A stretch of 10,468 nt of DNA, from the NCBI GenBank assembly GCA_036675505.1, contig JAKFEW010000142.1, positions 1 to 10,468 on the forward strand. The letters are read 5' to 3'. This DNA is from JAKFEW01 sp036675505 (GTDB taxonomy: Bacteria > Cyanobacteriota > Sericytochromatia > S15B-MN24 > JAQBPE01). Position 1 is the stretch's first letter; every line of letters begins with the position of its first letter. A program made the translations under genes and the position numbers. Positions 1-5,917 of this stretch are shown here, in pieces. Below the pieces are notes generated by a model. It saw only the letters and a program-made list of their open reading frames with translations. It searched no databases and was not told the origin of the DNA.

Positions 1-412
1 CGGGCGTCGGTGGTCCGGGCGCATGGCTGGATGCCGCCTGGCCGGCGGGGCCGCCGGCCCACGTGGGCGGCGCCGCGGCGGGCACGTAGCCCGGCGTGGC
101 AGGCGCCTTTGGCGCCGGGGGTGGCGGCGGCGGCGGGGCCGCGGGCCGCGTGAATTCCAGCAGGATGTCCGGCAGCTCGGGAATTTCGATTTCGAAAGCG
201 TCGAGATCCTTGACCGCCGGTCCGGCGCCGGGCGAGCCGGGGGCCGGCACTTCGAGGCACTCGGCGAGGAACTTGTCGAGACCCTGACGGGTCAGGCGTT
301 CGATGTACGAAGCGGTGAGCACCGTGCCCGCCGGAAGCAGCACGTTGCCCGTGGTCGGGTGGACCAGCGGCTTGAACAACTTTTTGCCGGGTGTGATGAC
401 GTCCTCGGACAC
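1..412 (-). CDS. Partial signalling-type protein, N-terminal part (HD-GYP-associated-like segment plus proline-rich linker)
   Basis: This reading frame starts at GTG 412 and stays open to the left edge, so the C-terminal part (and probably any catalytic domain) is missing; 137 residues are visible. An AAGGA Shine-Dalgarno sits six bases before the GTG, and third codon positions are strongly G/C. Residues about 8-50 (LFKPLVHPTTGNVLLPAGTV, then LTASYIERLTRQGLDKF) follow the pattern 'gnvLLpaGtvLt..yi..L...Gl'. From memory, this pattern precedes HD-GYP phosphodiesterase domains and related c-di-GMP proteins. An acidic/hydrophobic stretch (about 70-88) and a low-complexity Pro/Ala linker with seven consecutive prolines follow. 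The gene is divergent from the DUF362 gene, with a candidate extended -10 at 461-469 and a hairpin in its leader. That it is a gene is fairly secure. The c-di-GMP link is inference; a PilZ or other domain could follow instead. Confidence 0.7.
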   Translation of the reverse strand, partial: MSEDVITPGKKLFKPLVHPTTGNVLLPAGTVLTASYIERLTRQGLDKFLAECLEVPAPGSPGAGPAVKDLDAFEIEIPELPDILLEFTRPAAPPPPPPPAPKAPATPGYVPAAAPPTWAGGPAGQAASSHAPGPPTP

Positions 413-431
413 GGAGGTTCCTTCAAAACTC

Positions 432-455
432 GGCCCGGCGTCCTGCAGCCGGGCC
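432..455 (-). repeat. Perfect 8-bp inverted repeat in the leader of the left-edge gene
   Basis: GGCCCGGC (432-439) and GCCGGGCC (448-455) are perfect reverse complements separated by eight bases. If the extended -10 at 461-466 is used, transcription on the minus strand would begin at about 453-456. The hairpin would then lie at the very 5' end of the mRNA, ahead of the AAGGA ribosome site. It could protect the 5' end, act as an operator, or be a chance GC-rich palindrome. No U tract follows, so it is not a normal terminator. Confidence 0.45.
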
Positions 456-460
456 TCCCC

Positions 461-469
461 AATATACCA
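461..469 (-). promoter_or_regulatory. Candidate extended -10 promoter for the left-edge gene
   Basis: Read on the minus strand this is TGGTATATT: a TGn extension followed by TATATT, five of six bases of the TATAAT consensus. It lies in an otherwise very GC-rich spacer. The best -35 candidate is weak (TTAAGG, 16 bases upstream), which extended -10 promoters tolerate. It is placed about 50 bases before the GTG start at 412. The octamer ATATACCA (462-469 on the plus strand) recurs at 8798-8805, in the other short divergent spacer. Confidence 0.45.
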
Positions 470-523
470 GCCAACGGGCATGCCTTAACCGCCCGCCAGG
501 TGCGGACGTGCAGCGGACGATCG

Positions 524-532
524 TGATAAGAT
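524..532 (+). promoter_or_regulatory. Candidate extended -10 promoter for the DUF362-rph operon
   Basis: TGATAAGAT is a TGn extension plus TAAGAT, four of six bases of the -10 consensus. It sits 29 bases before the ATG at 562, leaving room for a leader of about 20 bases containing the GAGGAAAG ribosome site. No convincing -35 is seen at the expected spacing. Sequence match only. Confidence 0.3.
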
Positions 533-561
533 TGCCGGCGCCTGAATGTCAGCGAGGAAAG

Positions 562-1527
562 ATGAGCTCGGAAGTCTATTTCGCGCAGCGACGCGCCACC
601 CAGGGGGGCGGCTTGCTGGAGAAGCTGGAACAGCTTTGCGACGCGGCCGGCTTCGGGACCATAACCGGCCAGGGCGGCCTGGTGGCCGTGCTGGCGTCGT
701 TCGGCGAGATCGGCAACACGACGTTCCTGCGCCCGCAGTATGCCCAGCGCGTCGTCCGCAAGCTACGTCAATACGGCGGCCGACCGTTCCTGACGGACAC
801 GCTGCCGCTGCCGCCGAGCCGCCGCCAGACCGGCGTGGACCTGATCGCCGCCGCGATGCAACATGGCTTCGATACCTGCGGCCTCGACGCCCCGCTCGTC
901 GCAGGCGACGGCCTGTTGGGCCTCGACGAGATGGTCCTGGCGGCGCCGGGGCGGCACCTCGGCGAGGCGCACGTCGCCGCGGCGGTCGCGCACGCCGACA
1001 GCCTGGTTTCCGTCGCGCACTTCACCGGCCATGACCTCACGGGGTACGCCGGCGCGATCCTCAACCTCGGCTTCGGCGGCGCGTCGCTGGCTGGTAAGGC
1101 CGCGATCCTCGGCCAGAGCGGCCGCAACGGCGACGCCGAGGAGAGCCAGCGCATCCGCACGGGCAACCGTCCCGTGCAAGAACGGCTCGTGGAATCGATG
1201 GGCGCCATGCTGGCCGCCAAGGGTCGCAAGGTGGCGTTCGTGAACGTGCTCGTCGACCTCGTCCCCGAGTGGGATCAGCAGGACTGGAGCGACGCGGCCG
1301 TCGTCGCGGACATCGGCGTGCTCGCCTCGCGCGACCCGGTGGCGATCGACCAGGCCAGCGTGGATCTCTTTCAACAGGCGCCCGGCATCGTCGGCACGCG
1401 GCTGGGAGACCCCGGCAGCAAGGACAAGCTGCGCGAGCTGTATCCGCTCGTCGAGTGGGACGCCCAGCTGGCGTACGCCGAGGAGCTCGGCCTCGGCAAG
1501 CGCGATTACGAGCTCATGATCATCTAG
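562..1527 (+). CDS. DUF362 family protein lacking the ferredoxin portion
   Basis: A 321-residue protein of the DUF362 family (PF04015), whose biochemical role is not established. Family hallmarks include the N-terminal VYFAQRRAT...LLEKLEQL segment (5-25), GEIGNTTFLRPQYAQRVV (48-65), the GGRPFLTDT strand (72-80), HFTGHDLTGYAGAILNLGFG (153-172) and DIGVLASRDPVAIDQASVDL (250-269). From memory, most relatives carry a two-cluster 4Fe-4S ferredoxin insertion after the NLGFG region and a Cys-rich motif near VDLVPE. Here neither exists: about residues 178-208 are cysteine-free, and the only cysteines are C26 and C106. The ATG at 562 is preferred because GAGGAAAG precedes it; an upstream in-frame GTG at 508 has no ribosome site. 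rph follows after 30 bases, suggesting cotranscription. Family assignment is firm; function is unknown. Confidence 0.88.
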   Translation: MSSEVYFAQRRATQGGGLLEKLEQLCDAAGFGTITGQGGLVAVLASFGEIGNTTFLRPQYAQRVVRKLRQYGGRPFLTDTLPLPPSRRQTGVDLIAAAMQHGFDTCGLDAPLVAGDGLLGLDEMVLAAPGRHLGEAHVAAAVAHADSLVSVAHFTGHDLTGYAGAILNLGFGGASLAGKAAILGQSGRNGDAEESQRIRTGNRPVQERLVESMGAMLAAKGRKVAFVNVLVDLVPEWDQQDWSDAAVVADIGVLASRDPVAIDQASVDLFQQAPGIVGTRLGDPGSKDKLRELYPLVEWDAQLAYAEELGLGKRDYELMII

Positions 1528-1557
1528 ATCCATCCAGGACCCACCAGGGAGGTACCC

Positions 1558-2313
1558 ATGTCCGAATCGCCCCGCATCGATGGCCGCTCGCACGACCAGC
1601 TCCGTCCGGTCACGATCCAGCGCGGGTATACGCGCTATGCCGAGGGCTCGGTGTTGATCACCGCCGGCGAGACCAAGGTGCTCGTGACCGCGTCGGTCGA
1701 GGACAAGGTGCCGCCCTTCCTGCGCAACACCGGGCAGGGCTGGCTGACGGCCGAGTACGCGCTGCTGCCCCGCTCGACCCACACGCGCAGCCAGCGAGAG
1801 TCGGCGTCCGGCCGCGTGGGCGGCCGGACGCACGAAATCCAGCGCCTGATCGGGCGCTCGTTGCGCGCCTGTGTCGATCTCTCGAAGCTCGGCGAGCGCA
1901 CGATCCAGGTGGACTGCGACGTGATCCAGGCCGACGGCGGCACGCGCACGGCCGCGATCACCGGCGCCTATGTCGCCGTGGTCGACGCGCTGCGCTGGTT
2001 GCGCGATCGCAAGCTGATCCAGGGCCTGCCGATCGTGGCGCCGCTCGCCGCGATTTCGGTCGGGGTGGTGGATGGTCGGGAGTTGCTCGATCTCTGTTAC
2101 GAGGAAGACTCGCGGGCGTCCGTCGACATGAACGTGATCGCGCTCGAGGGCGGGCGCTTCGTCGAGGTCCAGGCGACGGCCGAGGGCGCGCCTTATGATC
2201 GGGCCTCGCTCGACCGCCTGCTCGATCTCGCAACCGGCGGCATCGACGAGCTCATCCGGATCCAGCGGGAGGCCCTGGGCCCGCTGGAACTCCCGCTGGC
2301 GCACCTCTCTTAA
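1558..2313 (+). CDS. rph: Ribonuclease PH (tRNA nucleotidyltransferase)
   Basis: Phosphorolytic 3'-5' exoribonuclease (EC 2.7.7.56) that trims the 3' ends of tRNA precursors and other structured RNAs in the cytoplasm, normally as a hexameric ring. The 251-residue length is typical. The signature blocks are all present: DGR...LRP near the start, GSVLITAGETKVLVTASVE (30-48), GWLTAEYALLPRSTHTR (61-77), GGRTHEIQRLIGRSLRA (88-104) and VDCDVIQADGGTRTAAITGA (118-137). The GGTRT arginine (R130) matches the phosphate-binding arginine, and D184 and D190 match the paired catalytic aspartates. GGGAGG precedes the ATG at a good distance. It lies 30 bases after the DUF362 gene and is probably cotranscribed with it; this is not the more usual company of an ITPase gene. 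The enzyme appears intact and functional. Confidence 0.97.
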   Translation: MSESPRIDGRSHDQLRPVTIQRGYTRYAEGSVLITAGETKVLVTASVEDKVPPFLRNTGQGWLTAEYALLPRSTHTRSQRESASGRVGGRTHEIQRLIGRSLRACVDLSKLGERTIQVDCDVIQADGGTRTAAITGAYVAVVDALRWLRDRKLIQGLPIVAPLAAISVGVVDGRELLDLCYEEDSRASVDMNVIALEGGRFVEVQATAEGAPYDRASLDRLLDLATGGIDELIRIQREALGPLELPLAHLS

Positions 2314-2409
2314 TCGTCCGTTAACTCAACCTTTTCGTTCTGTTTACCGATTGAACGGGGGCATGCGGCGACAACTCCTTTGCATACGTGAGTAGAGGAG
2401 CCGTTCCCC
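2314..2409 (+). other. AT-richer leader between rph and the glycine-zipper gene
   Basis: These 96 bases are visibly richer in A/T than their surroundings, especially 2311-2355, which suggests a separate promoter for the next gene. TTAACT (2321) and TTGAAC (2351) resemble -35 boxes, but I find no acceptable -10 at 16-18 bases from either. No hairpin followed by a T tract is seen, so rph has no recognisable intrinsic terminator here. GAGGAG at 2395-2400 is the likely ribosome site for ATG 2410. Confidence 0.3.
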
Positions 2410-3150
2410 ATGCTAGTTTCCGGCAACCGCCCGATCGCCGCCCGCCCGCTCAAGGCCACCGCCGCGCCGACGGCAAACAAGCCCGCCGAGGCGCCGGCCA
2501 AGCCGCGCGCGCCCAAGGTCGAGGCCAAGGCCGAGGGCCCGCGCGCGAAGTACGGCATGTGGGGCGGCGCGATTGGCGGCGGCCTGGCCGGCGCTATCGG
2601 CATCGGCGCGCCGGCCGCATTCATCAACTGGATCGCCGCCGGCTCGCTCTTCACCCCGCTCGGCCTGATCGGCGTCGTCGCGGGCGCCGCCGTGATCGGT
2701 GCCGGCGTCGGCGCGGGCTTCGGTTACTTGACCGGCTCGGTCGAAGACAAGGTGCTCGACAAGGTCGCCAAGAACCCGACCTCGCAGTGGGGCTTCTACG
2801 TTTCCGGCTACGGCCTGCTGCACGCCGGCAGCGCGCTGCTCAAGGGCGCGGCCACTGGGCTGAACGGCGCGCTCACCGGCGTCGGCAGCATCGTCGGTGG
2901 TGTCTGGCAGACGGCCGTCGAGATGAAGGGCCTCAAGGAAGGTGGCCCGCTCACCGACAACAAGCTGCGCCTGGCGGGTGCCGCCGCTGCGACCGTCGGC
3001 GGCGTCGCGGCCGCCTCGGCCCTGGTGCCTGCCATCGCCACCGCTGTGCCGTTCATCGTGCCGGTCGGCATCGGCCTGGCAGCACTCGGCTGGGGCGCCA
3101 ACCTGGTGGGTCAGTTCCTGAACGAGAAGCGCCACGAGGTCTCGAAGTAG
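2410..3150 (+). CDS. Glycine-zipper-rich putative membrane protein, function unknown
   Basis: A 246-residue protein I do not recognise. Residues 1-48 are a Pro/Ala/Lys-rich, probably disordered basic tail with no signal peptide. Residues about 49-110 are extremely Gly/Ala-rich with small-x3-small spacing (WGGAIGGGLAGAIGIGAPAA, then GVVAGAAVIGAGVGAGFGYL), as in glycine-zipper membrane segments. A charged stretch (VEDKVLDKVAKNP, 111-123) and a second Gly-rich amphipathic region (130-170) follow. Residues 188-235 form another long Ala/Gly/Val hydrophobic block before a charged C-terminus (NEKRHEVSK). Glycine zippers occur in pore-forming, membrane-remodelling and envelope proteins, so a membrane location is inferred. 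The start follows GAGGAG with about nine bases of spacing. The gene stands alone between rph and a convergent acetyltransferase gene nine bases away. Codon use matches its neighbours. Confidence 0.75.
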   Translation: MLVSGNRPIAARPLKATAAPTANKPAEAPAKPRAPKVEAKAEGPRAKYGMWGGAIGGGLAGAIGIGAPAAFINWIAAGSLFTPLGLIGVVAGAAVIGAGVGAGFGYLTGSVEDKVLDKVAKNPTSQWGFYVSGYGLLHAGSALLKGAATGLNGALTGVGSIVGGVWQTAVEMKGLKEGGPLTDNKLRLAGAAAATVGGVAAASALVPAIATAVPFIVPVGIGLAALGWGANLVGQFLNEKRHEVSK

Positions 3151-3162
3151 CCTGAACGGCTA
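3148..3162. repeat. Small inverted repeat formed by two facing stop codons
   Basis: TAGCC (3148-3152) and GGCTA (3158-3162) flank five bases. The left TAG ends the plus-strand glycine-zipper gene, and the right one, read in reverse, ends the minus-strand acetyltransferase gene. A five-pair stem without a T tract is too weak to call a terminator. It is listed because it is the only structure in the nine-base convergent junction. Confidence 0.3.
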
Positions 3163-4110
3163 AGTCGCAGCCAGCGGCACGATTTCCCGGTGGTAGAAGA
3201 CGTCGCCGTCTTCAACCTCGAACCCCAGCTTCTTGTACAACTCCTGCGCGACCTCGTCGTCGCCCGACACCTCGAGCCGCACGGCTGTGCGGCCCGCGGC
3301 ATGGGCGTCGGCGACGGCGCGCTTCAGGAGGTAGGTCGCGACGCCGCGCCCACGTTCGCCAGGCTTGATGCCGAGGAACTGGATTTGCGCGTGCGCGAGC
3401 CCGCCCGGGAAGGCCTGGAAGCAGAGCCCGACCACCTCGCCACCGTGGCGGGCGACAAGGAAGCTCCGCTCGGTGTAAGCCTCGAGCGCGGCCCAATTGC
3501 GTAGCTCGTCCTCGGTGAGCACATGGCGCGTGGTGAGCGGCTCATCGAGGATCGCCCGGTAGGCCTCGATCACCTCGCCGTGATCGGCGCCGGGTGCCAG
3601 GTAGGCGAAGTCGTAGCCCGCGGGCGGCTCCCCCGCCACGACCTTGCCAGGGGCGTGATTCACCATGCGCCAGAAACGGCGGTCCACCGTGAAGCCGAGC
3701 CGCGTCGTCAGGAAGGTGTGGGCCGCCTGGTTCGAGGGCGCGAGACGCGTCTGCAGCCGCTTGCCCGGGTAACGCTCGCCGACGTCCTTCGCGAGCGCCT
3801 GGATCAGCGCCTCACCGACGCCCTGTTGGCGGAACTCGGGCAGGACCGACGGTCCGACGAAGAAGACGTAGCCGTCCTCGAGGTGGTTCGGCCAGGGGAA
3901 CGCGGCGATCATGCCGAGCGGTCCCTGCTCGTCGGCGGCGACCAGGATGTCGCGACCCGGATCCAGCGCGGGATCGCCGAACCAGCTCCAGAACCGCTCC
4001 TCGCTGAGCGGCGCGACCTCGATCGGCCGAGCCTGGTTGTAAACGTCGACCAGGGCTTGTGCGTCGTCGTCGACGAAGTTGCGGATGCGGAACGCCATGG
4101 GCGAAATCAT
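3160..4110 (-). CDS. Tandem double-GNAT N-acetyltransferase
   Basis: A 316-residue protein with two GNAT acetyltransferase domains in one chain, as in mycothiol synthase (MshD) and Eis-like enzymes. Domain 1 (about 7-150) has the acetyl-CoA pyrophosphate loop R94-Q-Q-G-V-G and a terminal LGF (138-140). Domain 2 (about 167-312) has the loop R253-G-R-G-V-A, followed by the helix-strand pattern ending ELYKKLGFEVE. Both loops look intact, so both halves could bind CoA, although in such proteins one is often structural. The acceptor cannot be read from sequence. There is no mycothiol pathway here and the organism need not be an actinobacterium, so MshD itself is not claimed. The start is uncertain: ATG 4110 and ATG 4098 are both in frame and neither has a good ribosome site. 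The upstream small membrane-protein gene ends 21 bases before 4110, suggesting translation from a shared mRNA. Confidence 0.87.
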   Translation of the reverse strand: MISPMAFRIRNFVDDDAQALVDVYNQARPIEVAPLSEERFWSWFGDPALDPGRDILVAADEQGPLGMIAAFPWPNHLEDGYVFFVGPSVLPEFRQQGVGEALIQALAKDVGERYPGKRLQTRLAPSNQAAHTFLTTRLGFTVDRRFWRMVNHAPGKVVAGEPPAGYDFAYLAPGADHGEVIEAYRAILDEPLTTRHVLTEDELRNWAALEAYTERSFLVARHGGEVVGLCFQAFPGGLAHAQIQFLGIKPGERGRGVATYLLKRAVADAHAAGRTAVRLEVSGDDEVAQELYKKLGFEVEDGDVFYHREIVPLAAT

Positions 4111-4131
4111 GCCATGGCGGCTCGCCTGGCG

Positions 4132-4416
4132 CTAGCTGGGCAGCGCCACGTAGAAGACGAAGAGGCCTGAGGAAAGCAGCATCGCCACGGTGTGGCTGAT
4201 GCGCTTGCGGGTCGTGTCGAGCAGCTCTTCACCGTAAAAGAAGCGATAAAGCGACGGCGAGAGGAAGACGACGGTGGCGAGGCCGACGATCATGCCGGCT
4301 TCGAGGCCGAGCGTGGGGCGGGCCAGGCCCACGAGCACGCGCACGAGCATCGCAGCGAGGAGGATCGAGAAGAGGTAAGCGTGGCTCTTGACGCGCTCGG
4401 ACAGCTGCTCGTTCAC
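4132..4416 (-). CDS. Small three-helix membrane protein, unknown function
   Basis: A 94-residue protein starting at GTG 4416, with a strong AGGAGG four bases upstream. Three hydrophobic segments are predicted by eye: about 13-31, 36-53 and 73-92. Charged loops separate them, with YRFFYGEELLDTTRKR between helices 2 and 3; the positive charges of that loop suggest it is cytoplasmic. No catalytic or metal-binding motif is seen and I do not recognise the family. The double-GNAT gene follows in the same direction after 21 bases. The protein could anchor or assist the acetyltransferase, but nothing in the sequence shows this. Its first ten bases recur inverted at 4534-4543. Confidence 0.72.
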   Translation of the reverse strand: MNEQLSERVKSHAYLFSILLAAMLVRVLVGLARPTLGLEAGMIVGLATVVFLSPSLYRFFYGEELLDTTRKRISHTVAMLLSSGLFVFYVALPS

Positions 4417-4543
4417 AAAACCTCCTGTAAATGCTCGGGTTGCAGTCCATTGCGGCCGGAAAGCCGCATCTGGGGCGCTCTTTCATGATACCCCACCCCG
4501 AATGGCGCTGGGCTCCGATCCACTTAACGATTCGTGAACGAGC
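4407..4543. repeat. 10-bp inverted repeat pair bracketing most of the divergent spacer
   Basis: GCTCGTTCAC (4407-4416) and GTGAACGAGC (4534-4543) are perfect reverse complements separated by 117 bases. The left copy is the start of the small membrane-protein gene (GTG AAC GAG C on the minus strand); the right copy lies in the non-coding leader of the aminotransferase gene. Similarity continues beyond the ten bases, about 14 of 18 by eye. It may be a relic of duplication or inversion, paired protein-binding sites, or chance. Confidence 0.4.
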
Positions 4544-4680
4544 GCCTGCTCTTAGCAGCTTGGACAACCCCCTTCGGTGATCCCTCCTTTGTCGGCGGCC
4601 GCGGCCAGCCGGCAGAATGGGCTACCGGCGGAGGGGCCGGCGCCTGGCAATGGAGCCGGCGATCTACTAGGAGGTACGCG
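4417..4680. promoter_or_regulatory. Divergent intergenic region with a structured aminotransferase leader
   Basis: This is the longest non-coding stretch in the window. It must hold promoters for both flanking operons, but no promoter pair is convincing; TATCAT on the minus strand (4486-4491) is the best -10-like hexamer and lacks a -35. Structures visible include TGCGGC/GCCGCA (4451-4456 and 4463-4468) and three GCCGGC copies (4608-4613, 4636-4641, 4655-4660) able to pair with one another in alternative ways. CCTCCT (4583-4588) is fully complementary to the AGGAGG ribosome site at 4669-4674. The frame of the next gene is open back to GTG 4534, but that start has no ribosome site. Confidence 0.4.
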
Positions 4681-5907
4681 GTGTCGAATCTGGACGGGCA
4701 GAAGCGCGCCCACTTCAACGTGACGTTTTACAAGGACGCGCCGAAACGGGAACAGTTCCTCATTTTCGGTGCGCCGTTGATCGAGGAGGAGGAAATCGCC
4801 GAGGTGGTGGCGACGCTGCGATCCGGCTGGCTCGGCACGGGCCCCAAGACCAAGCTCTTCGAGCAGCGGTTTTGTGAATTTACGGGTGCGAAGCACGCCG
4901 TGGCGCTCAATTCGTGCACCGCGGGGTTGCACCTCGCGCTAGACACGCTGGGCGTTGGCCCGGGTGACGAGGTGATCACCACGGCGATGACCTTCGCCGC
5001 CACGGCCAACGTCATCTGCCATGTGGGCGCGACGCCGGTCTTCGTCGACTGCGAGCCGCTCACGATGAACATCGACACCGAGGCGCTCGAGGCAGCCATC
5101 ACGCCGCGCACGAAGGCGATCATCCCTGTGCATTTCGCGGGCCGGCCGTGTGACATGGATGCGGTCATGGCGATCGCCCGTAAGCACGACCTGCGCGTGG
5201 TCGAGGATGCGGCGCACGCCACCGAGTCCTATTACCACGGCAAGAAGGTGGGCACGATCGGCGACATCACCGCCTTCAGCTTCTACAGCACGAAGAACAT
5301 CGTGACGGGCGAAGGCGGCATGATCACGACGAATGACGCCCAACTCGCCGAAACGTTGCGCATCCGCAGCCTCCACGGCATCAGCCGCGACGCCTGGAAA
5401 CGTTACAGCGCGTCGGGTTACGCGCCCTACGAGGTGCTCTACCCTGGCTACAAGTACAACATGATGGACCTGCAGGCCTCGATCGGCCTGCACCAGCTCG
5501 CCAAGGTGGATCGCTTCTGGGAGGTGCGCGACACGTACTGGCAGATGTACCAGAAGGCCTTCGCGCCGCTGGCCGAAATCGTCACGCCGGTGCCCGACGA
5601 GCCGGACACCAAGCATGCCCGCCACCTCTACACCATCCTGCTCGACCTGACTCGCCTCACCTGTGACCGCTACGCGTTCATGGAGCGCCTGCGCCAGGAG
5701 AACATCGGCACGGGCGTCCACTTCGTGGCGCTGCACCTCCAGCCCTTGTATCGCGACCGCCTGGGCTACGCGCGCGGCGCGTTCCCCAACGCCGAATTCG
5801 TGTCGGACCGGACGGTGTCGCTGCCGCTCTCGCCGAAGATGACCGAGCAGGACGTCCGAGACGTCATCGCGGCCGTCTACCGCGTGCTCGATCAGGTCCG
5901 CAAGTAG
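4681..5907 (+). CDS. DegT/DnrJ/EryC1/StrS-family sugar aminotransferase, ArnB-like
   Basis: A 408-residue PLP-dependent aminotransferase that would aminate a keto-sugar nucleotide (commonly a UDP- or dTDP-4-keto sugar, with glutamate as donor). Family features include LRSGWLGTGPKTKLFE (46-61), the phosphate-site LNSCTAGLHLAL region (76-87) and the EDAAHA block with D176, which contacts the pyridine nitrogen. FSFYSTKNIVTGEGG carries the Schiff-base lysine K205. PGYKYNMMDLQASIGL (255-270) and NIGTGVHFVALHLQPLY (341-357) are also typical. Several blocks (ITPRTKAIIPVHFAG, EVLYPGYKYN, IGTGVHF) closely match UDP-Ara4N aminotransferase ArnB as I remember it, but no other arn gene is near, so the symbol is withheld. 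GTG 4681 is chosen because AGGAGG sits six bases upstream; the sequence already reaches beyond the usual family N-terminus. It is the first gene of the glycan operon, ending ten bases before the next. Confidence 0.93.
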   Translation: MSNLDGQKRAHFNVTFYKDAPKREQFLIFGAPLIEEEEIAEVVATLRSGWLGTGPKTKLFEQRFCEFTGAKHAVALNSCTAGLHLALDTLGVGPGDEVITTAMTFAATANVICHVGATPVFVDCEPLTMNIDTEALEAAITPRTKAIIPVHFAGRPCDMDAVMAIARKHDLRVVEDAAHATESYYHGKKVGTIGDITAFSFYSTKNIVTGEGGMITTNDAQLAETLRIRSLHGISRDAWKRYSASGYAPYEVLYPGYKYNMMDLQASIGLHQLAKVDRFWEVRDTYWQMYQKAFAPLAEIVTPVPDEPDTKHARHLYTILLDLTRLTCDRYAFMERLRQENIGTGVHFVALHLQPLYRDRLGYARGAFPNAEFVSDRTVSLPLSPKMTEQDVRDVIAAVYRVLDQVRK

Positions 5908-5917
5908 GCCGGGCGGG

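Noticed and set aside
432..455. Inverted repeat considered as an intrinsic terminator
   Set aside because: No T tract on either strand, and both neighbouring genes transcribe away from it.
763..2304. 513-codon open frame on the minus strand opposite the DUF362 and rph genes
   Set aside because: It is the antisense of two firmly identified genes. GC-rich codon bias keeps the opposite frame open; the translation is Arg/Ala/His-rich with no recognisable domain.
2388..3155. Alternative plus-strand frame overlapping the glycine-zipper gene
   Set aside because: Its translation is Arg/Gly-rich, whereas the 2410 frame gives coherent hydrophobic segments, a good ribosome site and G/C third positions.
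3160..4110. Naming the tandem GNAT protein mycothiol synthase (mshD)
   Set aside because: Architecture alone is shared by many tandem GNATs; no other mycothiol gene or clear actinobacterial context is present.
4618..4634. Faint resemblance to a T-box consensus (GGGCTACCGGCGG)
   Set aside because: The match to AGGGTGGnACCGCG is partial, no specifier stem or terminator pair is evident, and the downstream gene is not an aminoacyl-tRNA or amino-acid gene.
4534..4680. 49-codon in-frame N-terminal extension of the aminotransferase
   Set aside because: No ribosome site at GTG 4534, a translation unlike the family, and a strong AGGAGG before GTG 4681.
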